Below, one piece after another: positions 44,796 through 52,746 of a stretch of DNA of 64,000 bases. The stretch is from Veillonella sp. 3891. Lineage in GTDB: Bacteria; Bacillota; Negativicutes; Veillonellales; Veillonellaceae. Below the pieces are notes generated by a model. It searched no databases. It saw nothing but the letters and a program-made list of their open reading frames with translations, and was not told where the DNA came from. The stretch is taken from contig NZ_RQVE01000002.1 in the NCBI RefSeq assembly GCF_003992315.1, forward strand, positions 1 through 64,000. Direction: 5' to 3'. Each line of letters opens with the position of its first letter. Position 1 is the first letter of the stretch. A program made the translations under genes and the position numbers.

Positions 44796-45690
44796 ATTGT
44801 GATTGCCACCCTTCTAAGCCATCGGCTTCACTAATCACAATCGACCCAATTTGATACGTATCCATCAGTGATGTAATAATCTCAGCCCCTGGCACAATGA
44901 TATCTGCTCGACCTGGTTGTAAGCCTTTCACTTGTAATCGTTCCTCACGACTCATATAGCGAAGTTGTAATATCATAGCTTCAATAGTGCCACGATCCAT
45001 GCGATACCCCTGTATTAGTTTTGGATCATACGTTTCCATTTGCAAATCGATAGCTGCCAACGATGTAGCGGTACCACCAATACCAATAAACTCACCAAAG
45101 GTGCCTTCAATAGGTAATTCATCCCACATACGTACCGTTTCTTCCCATATACGTTGTGGTCCCTCACTAGACATCTCTTGCATACGCACCGCTCCAGCAG
45201 GATAGGATTTCGTAAAATATACATGTTGTGCATTACCCAAGGCAATTTCCGTACTTCCTCCCCCTACATCAATCGTAGCATAGTGAAAGTCTGGATTTTC
45301 ATAAACCGTAGCTCCCTTAAATCCATAAGTAGCTTCTTCATCACCGCTTAGCACACGGTATTCCATAGGACACGCTTCCTTGGCTTGTTCTAAAAAGTCC
45401 TGACCATTCTCTGATTCCCGAATGGCACTCGTAGCAAGGCCAATACGGATAGTTGCGCCATAAGCATCTAAGACCGCATAGATTTCTTTGAGTGCTTGTA
45501 GTCCACGTTCTATGGCTTCCTTAGTTAATAATCCATCACTGCTACGCTTACCTAATTGTGTAGTCCATATTTGCTTCGGTTCATTTTGCCACCCTGAGCC
45601 ATCATAGGTTCCTAATAATACTCGAAATGAATTGGACCCTAAATCTACAATTCCTATCCGACTACCTTGTTGCACTGTATATTGTTTCAT
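44782..45690 (-). CDS. ppx: Exopolyphosphatase / pppGpp phosphohydrolase (Ppx/GppA)
   Basis: 302 residues, ASKHA fold. RIGIVDLGSNSFRVLLG (phosphate 1) at the N-terminus, SGDEEATYGFKGA, ATIDVGGGSTEIALG (phosphate 2), EFIGIGGTATSLAA, and RADIIVPGAEIITSLM near the end. Short form (about 300 residues), lacking the C-terminal HD domain of E. coli Ppx. Acts on polyphosphate or pppGpp. Downstream of the DivIC-like gene but separated by a terminator. Confidence 0.93.
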   Translation of the reverse strand: MKQYTVQQGSRIGIVDLGSNSFRVLLGTYDGSGWQNEPKQIWTTQLGKRSSDGLLTKEAIERGLQALKEIYAVLDAYGATIRIGLATSAIRESENGQDFLEQAKEACPMEYRVLSGDEEATYGFKGATVYENPDFHYATIDVGGGSTEIALGNAQHVYFTKSYPAGAVRMQEMSSEGPQRIWEETVRMWDELPIEGTFGEFIGIGGTATSLAAIDLQMETYDPKLIQGYRMDRGTIEAMILQLRYMSREERLQVKGLQPGRADIIVPGAEIITSLMDTYQIGSIVISEADGLEGWQSQYGGR

Positions 45691-45761
45691 TTATATCACT
45701 CAACTTTCTATCCCTTGTGATTTACATCCATATTTACAGCCTATCCATAGAATACACAAAA

Positions 45762-45785
45762 AAAGTGATACCTTTGTATCACTTT
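45762..45785 (-). terminator. Terminator after the divIC-like gene
   Basis: AAAGTGATAC (45762-45771) pairs with GTATCACTTT (45776-45785), loop CTTT, with seven A on plus (T on minus) after it. Confidence 0.88.
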
Positions 45786-45788
45786 CCC

Positions 45789-46088
45789 TTATCGAACATA
45801 GGGAACTTCCCCAGGTTTCACTAGGCCCAATTCTTCCCGTGCTACACCTTCGATATGTTTATCGTCTTCTAACAATTTCTTTTGCTCCGATAAACTTTCA
45901 TTTTCTTGTTTTAGTTCCTGTAATTGTTGCTCCAACTGTTGTTTTTCTTGATGCAAGCTATAAATCGTATACACTTGCTGCACTAATACGATTGCAAACA
46001 AGACGAATACAGCGTAGCGTATCTTTTTCCATGTACCACTTGCTTTTGCCCTAACAGGACGTCTCGGCCTTCTATTACCGTTTTCCAT
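45789..46088 (-). CDS. DivIC/FtsB-like septum formation protein
   Basis: 99 residues from the ATG at 46088 (GGGAG about 8 bases before). Basic cytoplasmic N-terminus (NRRPRRPVRAKASG), one membrane segment (YAVFVLFAIVLVQQVYTIYS, about residues 28-47) and a Glu/Gln/Lys coiled coil (EKQQLEQQLQELKQENESLSEQKKLLEDD). It then ends with the REELGLVKPGEV motif typical of FtsB/DivIC. Part of the divisome at midcell. Neighbour of ppx-tilS-hpt-ftsH as in Firmicutes. Confidence 0.9.
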   Translation of the reverse strand: MENGNRRPRRPVRAKASGTWKKIRYAVFVLFAIVLVQQVYTIYSLHQEKQQLEQQLQELKQENESLSEQKKLLEDDKHIEGVAREELGLVKPGEVPYVR

Positions 46089-46441
46089 GGTCTTCACTCC
46101 CAATTTCTATTGATTCGATGTTACCTGTGTTACCTATTTTGCCTATATCTTTTGTATAGGATAATGTATAGTTTTATATATAGTTGTATTATAGCATATC
46201 TCCACAGCTCCGTGTAAACTTCATTCACAATAATTAAGTCTCCCTACTACATGTTGCCGCTACTCATACAAGAGTAATCTCTGGATTATAAGCCAAAATG
46301 GTGTTATAGGAGAAAATGAGTTGTTAAACAAATTCCAATCTTTTGTCAAAGAGCCATAACTCCCAACATAATCACTATGTAATTACAATAAAAAGCGACC
46401 CCATAAAGAGGTCGCTTTTTATATGTGAATGTAAGGATTAA
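46089..46441. other. Gene-free stretch upstream of the divIC-like gene
   Basis: No gene. A TGCTATAAT extended -10 on minus lies near 46193 and likely drives the divIC-like gene. The 19-base element at 46305-46323 matches 16030-16048 at 17 of 19 bases. The right end has the terminator of the carboxyltransferase gene. Confidence 0.5.
46391..46419 (-). terminator. Terminator of the carboxyltransferase gene
   Basis: AAAAGCGACC (46391-46400) pairs with GGTCGCTTTT (46410-46419), 23 bases past the stop. T-rich outgoing strand. Confidence 0.88.
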
Positions 46442-47848
46442 CTATTCACCTTTGTAGTTCAATACTTTTTGAGTTACAGGTGTTGCATGTTTTTCGAAGT
46501 ATTGAAGTGCTACTTCTGGGAACATAGCGTATGTTAATACGTCTTCTTCTGTTACACCAGTGAAGCCTTTAGCTTCAAGATCAGCACGCATTTTTTCCAT
46601 TTCTGGAGCTACGTCATCAGCTGGACGATGAGTGATAGGAGTTTCATCACCAATGATTAATTCTTTGATTTCTGGTTTTACAGCTGCTGGAAGTTGACCG
46701 TATTTACCACGAACTAGGTCTTTTACTTCAGCTGGTGTAGTGTTGTAACGAGGCAATCCTTGGGATTGGAACAACACGTTCATCATAGCCATTGTACCAA
46801 CGATTTGGGATGTTGGAGTTACCAATGGAGGGAAGCCAAGATCTTCACGAACGCGAGGCATTTCATCCATTACGTCGAAGAATTTATCAGCCATACCCAT
46901 TTCTTTCAATTGGTTTTGAGTATTGGACAACATACCGCCAGGGATTTGGTAGTGACGAACTTCTGGCAATACTTCATGAGCTGGAGTCAAGCCGAATTCA
47001 TCAGCGATTTCTTTACGAACGCCACGGAAGTATGTAGCTAATTCACGCATTTTAGCAAGATCTAAACCAGTATCGTATGGAGTGTTTTTGAAGATTTCAA
47101 CGATAGATTCAGTAGCAGGTTGGCTAGTTGCATGACCGAATGGGCTCAATGCAGTGTCAATGATATCAACACCAGCTTCTACTGCTTTTAAATATGTAGC
47201 AGATGCTAAACCGCAAGTGAAATGGCTGTGTAAGTCGATATCGAATTTTTCGCCAAATTCTTTGCGTAAGTCTTTTACTAAGGATTCTGCATCGTATGGA
47301 GCTAACAAGCCGGACATATCTTTGATGCAAAGGGAATCGATACCCATTTCTTTCAATTCTTTAGCAACTTTTACGAAGCTTTCATTAGTGTGTACAGGGC
47401 TAATTGTATAAACCATAGTACCTTGTACATGAACGCCAGCTTTATTACCTGCTTCGATAGCAGCACGCATGTTGCGAGGATCGTTCAATGCGTCGAAAAT
47501 ACGGATGCGGTCCATACCGTTTTCTTTTGCTTTACGAACGAATGCTTCTACAACATCATCAGCATAATGTTTGTAACCCAATAAGTTTTGGCCACGAAGT
47601 AACATTTGCAATGGTGTGTTTTTTAAGTTTGCTTTTAATGTACGAAGACGTTCCCATGGGTTTTCGTCCAAGAAACGGATACAGCTATCGAATGTAGCAC
47701 CACCCCAACATTCCAATGCATCATAACCAATTTCGTCCAATTGTTGTAATGCTGGAAGCATGTGTTTCATGCGCATACGTGTAGCCAAGATAGATTGATG
47801 ACCATCACGAAGAACTGTTTCTACTAATCTTACTCTTTTTGCACTCAT
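46442..47848 (-). CDS. Oxaloacetate decarboxylase alpha / pyruvate carboxylase B-type carboxyltransferase subunit
   Basis: 468 residues. Carboxyltransferase moving CO2 between oxaloacetate/pyruvate and a biotin carrier. TIM-barrel HMGL-like domain with metal site in ETVLRDGHQSILATRMR and HSHFTCGLASATYLKAVEAG, the substrate loop ALSPFGHATSQP, and the conserved-carboxylase C-terminal domain (GQLPAAVKPEIKELIIG). The biotinyl-lysine domain is missing, so the carrier is a separate protein. In this metabolism it likely serves as the OadA or methylmalonyl/pyruvate transcarboxylase 5S-type subunit. Single gene with leader hairpins; partner genes lie elsewhere. Confidence 0.9.
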   Translation of the reverse strand: MSAKRVRLVETVLRDGHQSILATRMRMKHMLPALQQLDEIGYDALECWGGATFDSCIRFLDENPWERLRTLKANLKNTPLQMLLRGQNLLGYKHYADDVVEAFVRKAKENGMDRIRIFDALNDPRNMRAAIEAGNKAGVHVQGTMVYTISPVHTNESFVKVAKELKEMGIDSLCIKDMSGLLAPYDAESLVKDLRKEFGEKFDIDLHSHFTCGLASATYLKAVEAGVDIIDTALSPFGHATSQPATESIVEIFKNTPYDTGLDLAKMRELATYFRGVRKEIADEFGLTPAHEVLPEVRHYQIPGGMLSNTQNQLKEMGMADKFFDVMDEMPRVREDLGFPPLVTPTSQIVGTMAMMNVLFQSQGLPRYNTTPAEVKDLVRGKYGQLPAAVKPEIKELIIGDETPITHRPADDVAPEMEKMRADLEAKGFTGVTEEDVLTYAMFPEVALQYFEKHATPVTQKVLNYKGE

Positions 47849-47869
47849 AATCCTTCTCCTTCACATTGA

Positions 47870-47943
47870 CCCTTCCCTATCAAGACTCTACCACCTGATA
47901 GAAGGGGAATTATTAAATACATGAGTTACTGTTATCTCATGTA
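47870..47943 (-). promoter_or_regulatory. Two leader hairpins before the carboxyltransferase gene
   Basis: TACATGAG (47918-47925)/CTCATGTA (47936-47943) and CCCTTCccTATC (47870-47881)/GATAGAAGGG (47897-47906). Both lie between the promoter and the ribosome-binding site. They could be a leader regulator or an RNA-stability element. I cannot match a known riboswitch. Confidence 0.45.
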
Positions 47944-47959
47944 CATTGTACATACCTAT

Positions 47960-47988
47960 ATTAGACTACTAAACGCTTTCTTTGTCAA
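47960..47988 (-). promoter_or_regulatory. Promoter of the carboxyltransferase gene
   Basis: Minus strand TTGACA (47988-47983), 17 bases, TCTAAT (47965-47960). Leader of about 100 bases. Confidence 0.65.
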
Positions 47989-48103
47989 CCTAAACACATG
48001 CTTTTTAGTCATATGAATTTTATCGATGTAGTTCCATGTTTTTATACTAATATAGAGGGATTTTATTAGATACTTTTCGATATTTATTGTCAACCTGTTA
48101 TCT

Positions 48104-48424
48104 TTATTTTACTTTTTTTGGTGCCGTTTCTAACAAGATATTGTTTCCATTTCGTTTGACTTGAATGGAGAAATCTTTTACATCTTCTTTAAAATAATCC
48201 ATTTTTATTGCTAACAATAACTTGCCGATTTCTGTTTTTATCCGCTCCGTTAAAAACTCTTGGTAGAAATCATCTTCTGTTTTTTGATGAGATATTTTTG
48301 TTACTGGTTTGTTACCAGCTTTGGCATCATCTTTCAATACTGCAGTCTCAAACGTTTCCGTTTCAACAAAGCCTTTCATCATATCTGCATCACTTAATCC
48401 CTTTTGGATTTTAAATTTTGCCAT
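48104..48424 (-). CDS. Uncharacterised small protein
   Basis: 106 residues, soluble, Lys/Glu-rich, no signal peptide or membrane segment. I do not recognise a family. A central helix TEDDFYQEFLTERIKTEIGKLLLAIKMDYF is followed by beta strands (FSIQVKRNGNNILLET). A ribosome-binding site (AAAGGAG) stands just before the ATG. It lies between the carboxyltransferase and a membrane-anchored beta-rich protein without clear operon linkage. Confidence 0.65.
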   Translation of the reverse strand: MAKFKIQKGLSDADMMKGFVETETFETAVLKDDAKAGNKPVTKISHQKTEDDFYQEFLTERIKTEIGKLLLAIKMDYFKEDVKDFSIQVKRNGNNILLETAPKKVK

Positions 48425-48543
48425 TTTTTAATTTCTCCTTTCCCAATCTTCCATATTTTCGTTTCTATTATGACTAATTGTTATAGCTGTTTACGAAATA
48501 TAGTGAATTTTGTTACTGAAAGTTATGAAATATTTCTATCTTT

Positions 48544-49446
48544 TTACTTCTTTTTCTCGGTAGAAGTACTATCTTTAGCAGATTCTTTATCTTTCAAAAT
48601 AGAATCCACCGTGATTTCCGTTAATTCTGTTGGGTTATCATAGGTATAAATTTTATTAAATCCTACACCTAATTTTCCTTCATAAGCCTCTAAAGCACGA
48701 TTTTTTTCATCTACTTTTACAATGTAAATCAATTGTCCTTGAGTCACACCAATTAAGCGGAATTTTCCTGGAGGATTGATGGCACGCCAGCCACCTTCCG
48801 TCCCATTGAACATGAATACATCGCCAGTACGTGCATTGTCATAGAAGAACCGATCTTCATTGTAGAACATACCAATACGTCCAATATCGGAGGCTTGCAT
48901 ATACACACGACGGGTATCATAGTTTGCATCCGTACGATACACACGGTATGCCCCATCGCCTACACGGACTTTCATATACACCACATTCGTTGCAGCAGAA
49001 TATGCCACATCCGTAATCCGTGCCCCATTCGGTACAGAATTAATGGTAGTATCAATTTCATGATCTGGTGCTTCTGGATCAATGCGGGCTAAGACCACAT
49101 CATTGTGTTTACCACCAAATAAACCAACGATGGCTAAGTTGCGATCTGACATCCATTCAAAATAAGATACTTCTCGTTCTTTTAAATCTAGCGTCACTGG
49201 TGCTTCTTTGCCAGCGGTGTAAATATCTACCCGATTCTGTTCCACCACTGCCATGTATTTATGGTCATGGGAATAATAGCGAGTCCCTTCTTTTACATCA
49301 GGAAAGTTTTTATCTACTTCTTCCCCATTGGTGACCTGAAAGTTCGTGGTAGGCGCTAAGTATACTTGGTCTAAATAATAATAGACCCCACCTTGTAATA
49401 CTAAGCCCAGCAAAAAGGCTGTGGTTACTTTTCCAAAGGTATTCAT
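48544..49446 (-). CDS. Membrane-anchored beta-propeller-like protein of unknown function
   Basis: 300 residues. A signal anchor is at residues 5-25 (GKVTTAFLLGLVLQGGVYYYL), after which the protein is extracytoplasmic. Repeated beta blades of about 45 residues are suggested (YYSHDHKYMAVVEQNRVDIYTAG; VSYFEWMSDRNLAIVGLFGG; ITDVAYSAATNVVYMKVRVG; FRLIGVTQGQLIYIVKV), like WD40/TolB-type propellers. The tail is Lys/Ser/Thr-rich. It lies 8 bases after the phosphodiester glycosidase gene, so the two are an operon and may work together at the cell envelope. Confidence 0.7.
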   Translation of the reverse strand: MNTFGKVTTAFLLGLVLQGGVYYYLDQVYLAPTTNFQVTNGEEVDKNFPDVKEGTRYYSHDHKYMAVVEQNRVDIYTAGKEAPVTLDLKEREVSYFEWMSDRNLAIVGLFGGKHNDVVLARIDPEAPDHEIDTTINSVPNGARITDVAYSAATNVVYMKVRVGDGAYRVYRTDANYDTRRVYMQASDIGRIGMFYNEDRFFYDNARTGDVFMFNGTEGGWRAINPPGKFRLIGVTQGQLIYIVKVDEKNRALEAYEGKLGVGFNKIYTYDNPTELTEITVDSILKDKESAKDSTSTEKKK

Positions 49447-49454
49447 AGACTCTC

Positions 49455-50399
49455 CTATTTTACGATAAATACAGTAGGAATCATACGTTCCCCTAACAAA
49501 TCTGCAGGTTTATTCACAGTTTTACCATTATAATACAATGTTGTACTAGAACCTCCATCTAAATTGGCTGCTATCACAGCCCCTTCTTGGAATAGGATAT
49601 CTTGCACATCACGCAAAGTAGCCCCAGCAGAATAGGCTTGACGACCATCGATGACTAAGAATAGGACCGTACCATCTTTCTTTTGCGCAATGGCAGTTCT
49701 AGGACCAATCCCCCAACCACCATCACCATCGGTGATCATCTTTTTGCCATTCACGATAAGAGGTGGTCCAAAGGTTAAGCCTTCTTTGGCACCCATTTCT
49801 TTTAATTCCCGTTTGTTATAGGTACCAGCAATTAAGTTACCAGATTTTGTAAATCCGATAAAGTCTACCTCTTCATCAGGCCCTACGTCTTTACCGATGA
49901 CATATTCACCATCATGCAAAATGAATCCATAAGGAGAACGACCCGTACCCGTTCCATTTGGATCGTGGAAACCACCACCATTAATAGCAGCTACTGCTCC
50001 GTTGAGGCGCGCAATATTACTAGTGGTTTCCCCTTTTTCATTCAGCTGTGGCGCTGTAGCCACCTGAATGCGACGAGGATCTGGAATTTCCAATATAAAC
50101 CCTGTATACCGTTTAGACTCAATTTTACGCAAATTCAAGGATGTATCTTCTTTCACATCGAATTTAAATAATTCTTGGTTTTCACCTGTACCTACAGTGC
50201 CTACAATTTTTTGCAATTCTTCAGGCGTATAGAGCCATGTAATATATTGCGGGTGACGAGATCGTAAAATAGCGCCCACTACGGTACGTTTAATGTTATC
50301 AAAAGGCCCGAATAGCACCACAATAGGTGATGTAATAGCCGTAAATATAAACATGAGAAGGATAAATTTTACCCATCCTTTTCTAAAAAAAGAACCCAT
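49455..50399 (-). CDS. Phosphodiester glycosidase (NAGPA-domain) family protein
   Basis: 314 residues. N-terminal membrane anchor (WVKFILLMFIFTAITSPIVVLF, about residues 9-30), then the NAGPA/DUF2233 domain: AAINGGGFHD, GPPLIVNGKKM, GPRTAIAQKKDGTVLFLVIDGRQA and the signature AANLDGGSSTTLYYNGK. Related enzymes cut sugar-1-phosphodiester bonds in wall or exopolysaccharide structures. Here it faces the periplasm. Paired with a propeller-like protein; folK is the next gene upstream but with a gap of 104 bases. Confidence 0.85.
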   Translation of the reverse strand: MGSFFRKGWVKFILLMFIFTAITSPIVVLFGPFDNIKRTVVGAILRSRHPQYITWLYTPEELQKIVGTVGTGENQELFKFDVKEDTSLNLRKIESKRYTGFILEIPDPRRIQVATAPQLNEKGETTSNIARLNGAVAAINGGGFHDPNGTGTGRSPYGFILHDGEYVIGKDVGPDEEVDFIGFTKSGNLIAGTYNKRELKEMGAKEGLTFGPPLIVNGKKMITDGDGGWGIGPRTAIAQKKDGTVLFLVIDGRQAYSAGATLRDVQDILFQEGAVIAANLDGGSSTTLYYNGKTVNKPADLLGERMIPTVFIVK

Positions 50400-50503
50400 A
50401 TAGTATGCTCCTTATTGATTCATATCCTTTTGCAGAGAAACTGTTATTCCATTGTCAACAGCAGTCATTCATTGCATAGGGCATGTGTAAATGCTTTAAG
50501 ATT

Positions 50504-50983
50504 CTAAGATTCTAATACTCGTAACGTGTCTAGGCGACTAGCAATAGAAACGCCTTCATAGTTGAACGTAGGATACACCTCTTGTAAGGGCTTCAACACA
50601 AATTGGCGTTCCCAAAAGTACGGATGCGGGACCTCTAACTTTTGGGTATGTACTTCAACACATTGACCCGCTTCATCTTCTATCCATACAATGTCTAAAT
50701 CTAGCGTTCTAGGTCCCCAGTGAATGTCTCGCTGTCTACCTGCTAACCGTTCAATATGTAATATGGTTTCTAACATAATCAGCGGTTCTAGACTGGATTG
50801 GACTTTCAATATACCGTTTAAAAATGGACCTTGTTCCACAGGGCCCCATGGCGGTGTTTCTATCCAACTAGAGTGCTCTACATTAGCCACGCCCTGTACA
50901 CTATATAATTGGTCTACTGCGAATGCTAAATACCCTTCTCGATCGCCGAGATTAGATCCGATGCCCATATAGTAGGTATACAT
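50504..50983 (-). CDS. folK: Dihydroneopterin/HPPK pyrophosphokinase
   Basis: 159 residues, 6-hydroxymethyl-7,8-dihydropterin pyrophosphokinase of folate synthesis. Motifs: YYMGIGSNLGDREGYL at the N-terminus, PPWGPVEQGPFLNG, RQRDIHWGPRTLDLDIVWIED and VPHPYFWERQFVLKPL. The ATG shares a base with the folB stop (TAATG), so the two are coupled. Last in the folE-folP-folB-folK operon. Confidence 0.95.
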   Translation of the reverse strand: MYTYYMGIGSNLGDREGYLAFAVDQLYSVQGVANVEHSSWIETPPWGPVEQGPFLNGILKVQSSLEPLIMLETILHIERLAGRQRDIHWGPRTLDLDIVWIEDEAGQCVEVHTQKLEVPHPYFWERQFVLKPLQEVYPTFNYEGVSIASRLDTLRVLES

Positions 50984-51345
50984 TATAGTTGACCTCGTGT
51001 AATCACCACTTCTACATAGTCCAACACACCTGGGATAGGCGCCTCTGGTTTACGCACCGTCACTGAAAGTCCCACAATTCCCTTGTACGTATTCCACAAA
51101 TCATCTGCAATGAGTGTTCCTACCCGTTCAATCAATCGTTGTGGAGGCCCTTCCACGATAGCTTTTGTCCGTTCATACACATCTGCATAATTAATAGAAT
51201 CTTCAATGCTGTCAGACTGTCCTGGTTTCGTCAAATCTACACCAATAGAAATATCTACAAAAAAACGTTGACCTAATTCATTTTCACTAGCTAAATTACC
51301 ATGGTATCCATAGAATGCCATATTTCGCAAGTTAATTTTGTCCAT
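50983..51345 (-). CDS. folB: Dihydroneopterin aldolase
   Basis: 120 residues, tunnelling fold. MAFYGYHGNLASENELGQRFFVDI at the N-terminus with the substrate Tyr/His, then ESINYADVYE-like INYADVYERTKAIVEG and RKPEAPIPGVLDYVEV. Makes 6-hydroxymethyl-dihydropterin for FolK. Start overlaps the folP stop (TAATG). Confidence 0.95.
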   Translation of the reverse strand: MDKINLRNMAFYGYHGNLASENELGQRFFVDISIGVDLTKPGQSDSIEDSINYADVYERTKAIVEGPPQRLIERVGTLIADDLWNTYKGIVGLSVTVRKPEAPIPGVLDYVEVVITRGQL

Positions 51346-52178
51346 TACTCACCTCGTAATAGTACATCTGCCACTGTGACAGCTCGTTTATGCATTTCCA
51401 CATTATGTACACGCACCATATCTACGCCTTGAATCATACCTGTAATGCAAGTCGCTACCGTGCCTTCATCACGCTCTTCCGCTGGTAATTCATTTAATAT
51501 AGTACCGATAAAACGCTTACGACTAGGTGCTAATAACACAGGATATTCATAGACTGTAATTTCTCCTAAGCGTTGGATTACTTCTACATTTTGCGCATAA
51601 TCTTTACCAAAACCAATACCTGGGTCGAGCCAAATATTCTGAGGTTTTACCCCTTCTTTTAACGCTAAATCTACGGAGGAGAAAAAGAATGCTTTCATAT
51701 CATCGATGATATCATCATAATTCGTATGATTCTGATTGTGCATAATAATCACAGGTACATCGTACTTAGCCGCTACTGCTGCCATATCTTTGTCGTATTT
51801 TAAGCCCCAAATATCATTCAGAATATGAGCTCCATGGGATAAGGCAAACTCAGCCGTTTCTGCCCTGTATGTATCTACAGATACAGGCACCGTAGAGACC
51901 TCTAATACAGGCAGCAAAATTTCTTTCATCCGTTCGATTTCGTCAGCCACAGAAATTTGTGTATGCCCTGGACGGGTGGATTCTACGCCTACATCGATAA
52001 TATCTGCACCATGCTCAATCATTTGTTTTGCATGAGCTACGGCTGTATCAGATGTATTGTAGCGCCCTCCATCTGAAAAGGAATCAGGAGTGCCATTTAA
52101 AATCCCCATAATTAATGTGCGATCTTTTAGTTCTAATTGTTTACCATCTTGCCAATTATACTTACGGTACTTAAACAT
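51345..52178 (-). CDS. folP: Dihydropteroate synthase
   Basis: 277 residues, TIM barrel. Joins p-aminobenzoate to the pterin; the sulfonamide target. Motifs: LIMGILNGTPDSFSDGGRYN near the N-terminus, IIDVGVESTRPGHTQIS, ILNDIWGLKYD, and IWLDPGIGFGKDYAQN. Start overlaps the folE end by 8 bases. Confidence 0.96.
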   Translation of the reverse strand: MFKYRKYNWQDGKQLELKDRTLIMGILNGTPDSFSDGGRYNTSDTAVAHAKQMIEHGADIIDVGVESTRPGHTQISVADEIERMKEILLPVLEVSTVPVSVDTYRAETAEFALSHGAHILNDIWGLKYDKDMAAVAAKYDVPVIIMHNQNHTNYDDIIDDMKAFFFSSVDLALKEGVKPQNIWLDPGIGFGKDYAQNVEVIQRLGEITVYEYPVLLAPSRKRFIGTILNELPAEERDEGTVATCITGMIQGVDMVRVHNVEMHKRAVTVADVLLRGE

Positions 52179-52737
52179 GATCGTTACCTCCTAATAACAC
52201 CAACGCTTCCTCTCTTAATACCCCCATAGGCTCTAATATACCTGTGGCTACTATAGTTTTCGCCACCGTTTCTTGTGCTACTTCGCCTTTCATGAGCATA
52301 CATAAATGAGTGGCTTCTACCATCACCATAGCGCCCAACACATCACCATCTTCCACTAAAGATATAGCAATATCATGGGTGAATCGCTCTTGTAATTGCG
52401 GTCGTTTCGCAAAGACATCAACTAATGCTTTCATACGACCTAAGCCAAATACTTTACCATCCCGTGGTTGATACACAATGTGCACCTTTCCATAGAAGGG
52501 CATCAAATGATGTTCGCATATGGAATAGAACGGAATATGATTCACCGATACTAGACCCGTATGTTCCGTCGGGTATACATCGCCGAGCGCCTCTTTACCC
52601 GTGCTATCACGTCCAGAAAACAAGCTTTCAAATAACGTGGCCACACGCTTCGGCGTATCTGTCATTCCCTGCGCTTCAAGATCGATGCCCAAGCCCTCTA
52701 ATAATTGGCGCACACCGTCTAGAGCTTGTTCTTTCAT
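52171..52737 (-). CDS. folE: GTP cyclohydrolase I
   Basis: 188 residues from the second ATG at 52737 (AGGAG 6 bases before; the first ATG at 52743 abuts that site). Opens GTP to start folate synthesis. Motifs: DTPKRVATLFESLFSG, VNHIPFYSICEHHLMPFYGKVHI with zinc Cys/His, GKVFGLGRMKALVDVFAKRPQLQERFT and VVEATHLCMLMKGE-like MVEATHLCMLMKGEV. First of the folate operon, 10 bases after an ABC-F gene. Confidence 0.96.
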   Translation of the reverse strand: MKEQALDGVRQLLEGLGIDLEAQGMTDTPKRVATLFESLFSGRDSTGKEALGDVYPTEHTGLVSVNHIPFYSICEHHLMPFYGKVHIVYQPRDGKVFGLGRMKALVDVFAKRPQLQERFTHDIAISLVEDGDVLGAMVMVEATHLCMLMKGEVAQETVAKTIVATGILEPMGVLREEALVLLGGNDHV

Positions 52738-52746
52738 AATCATCTC

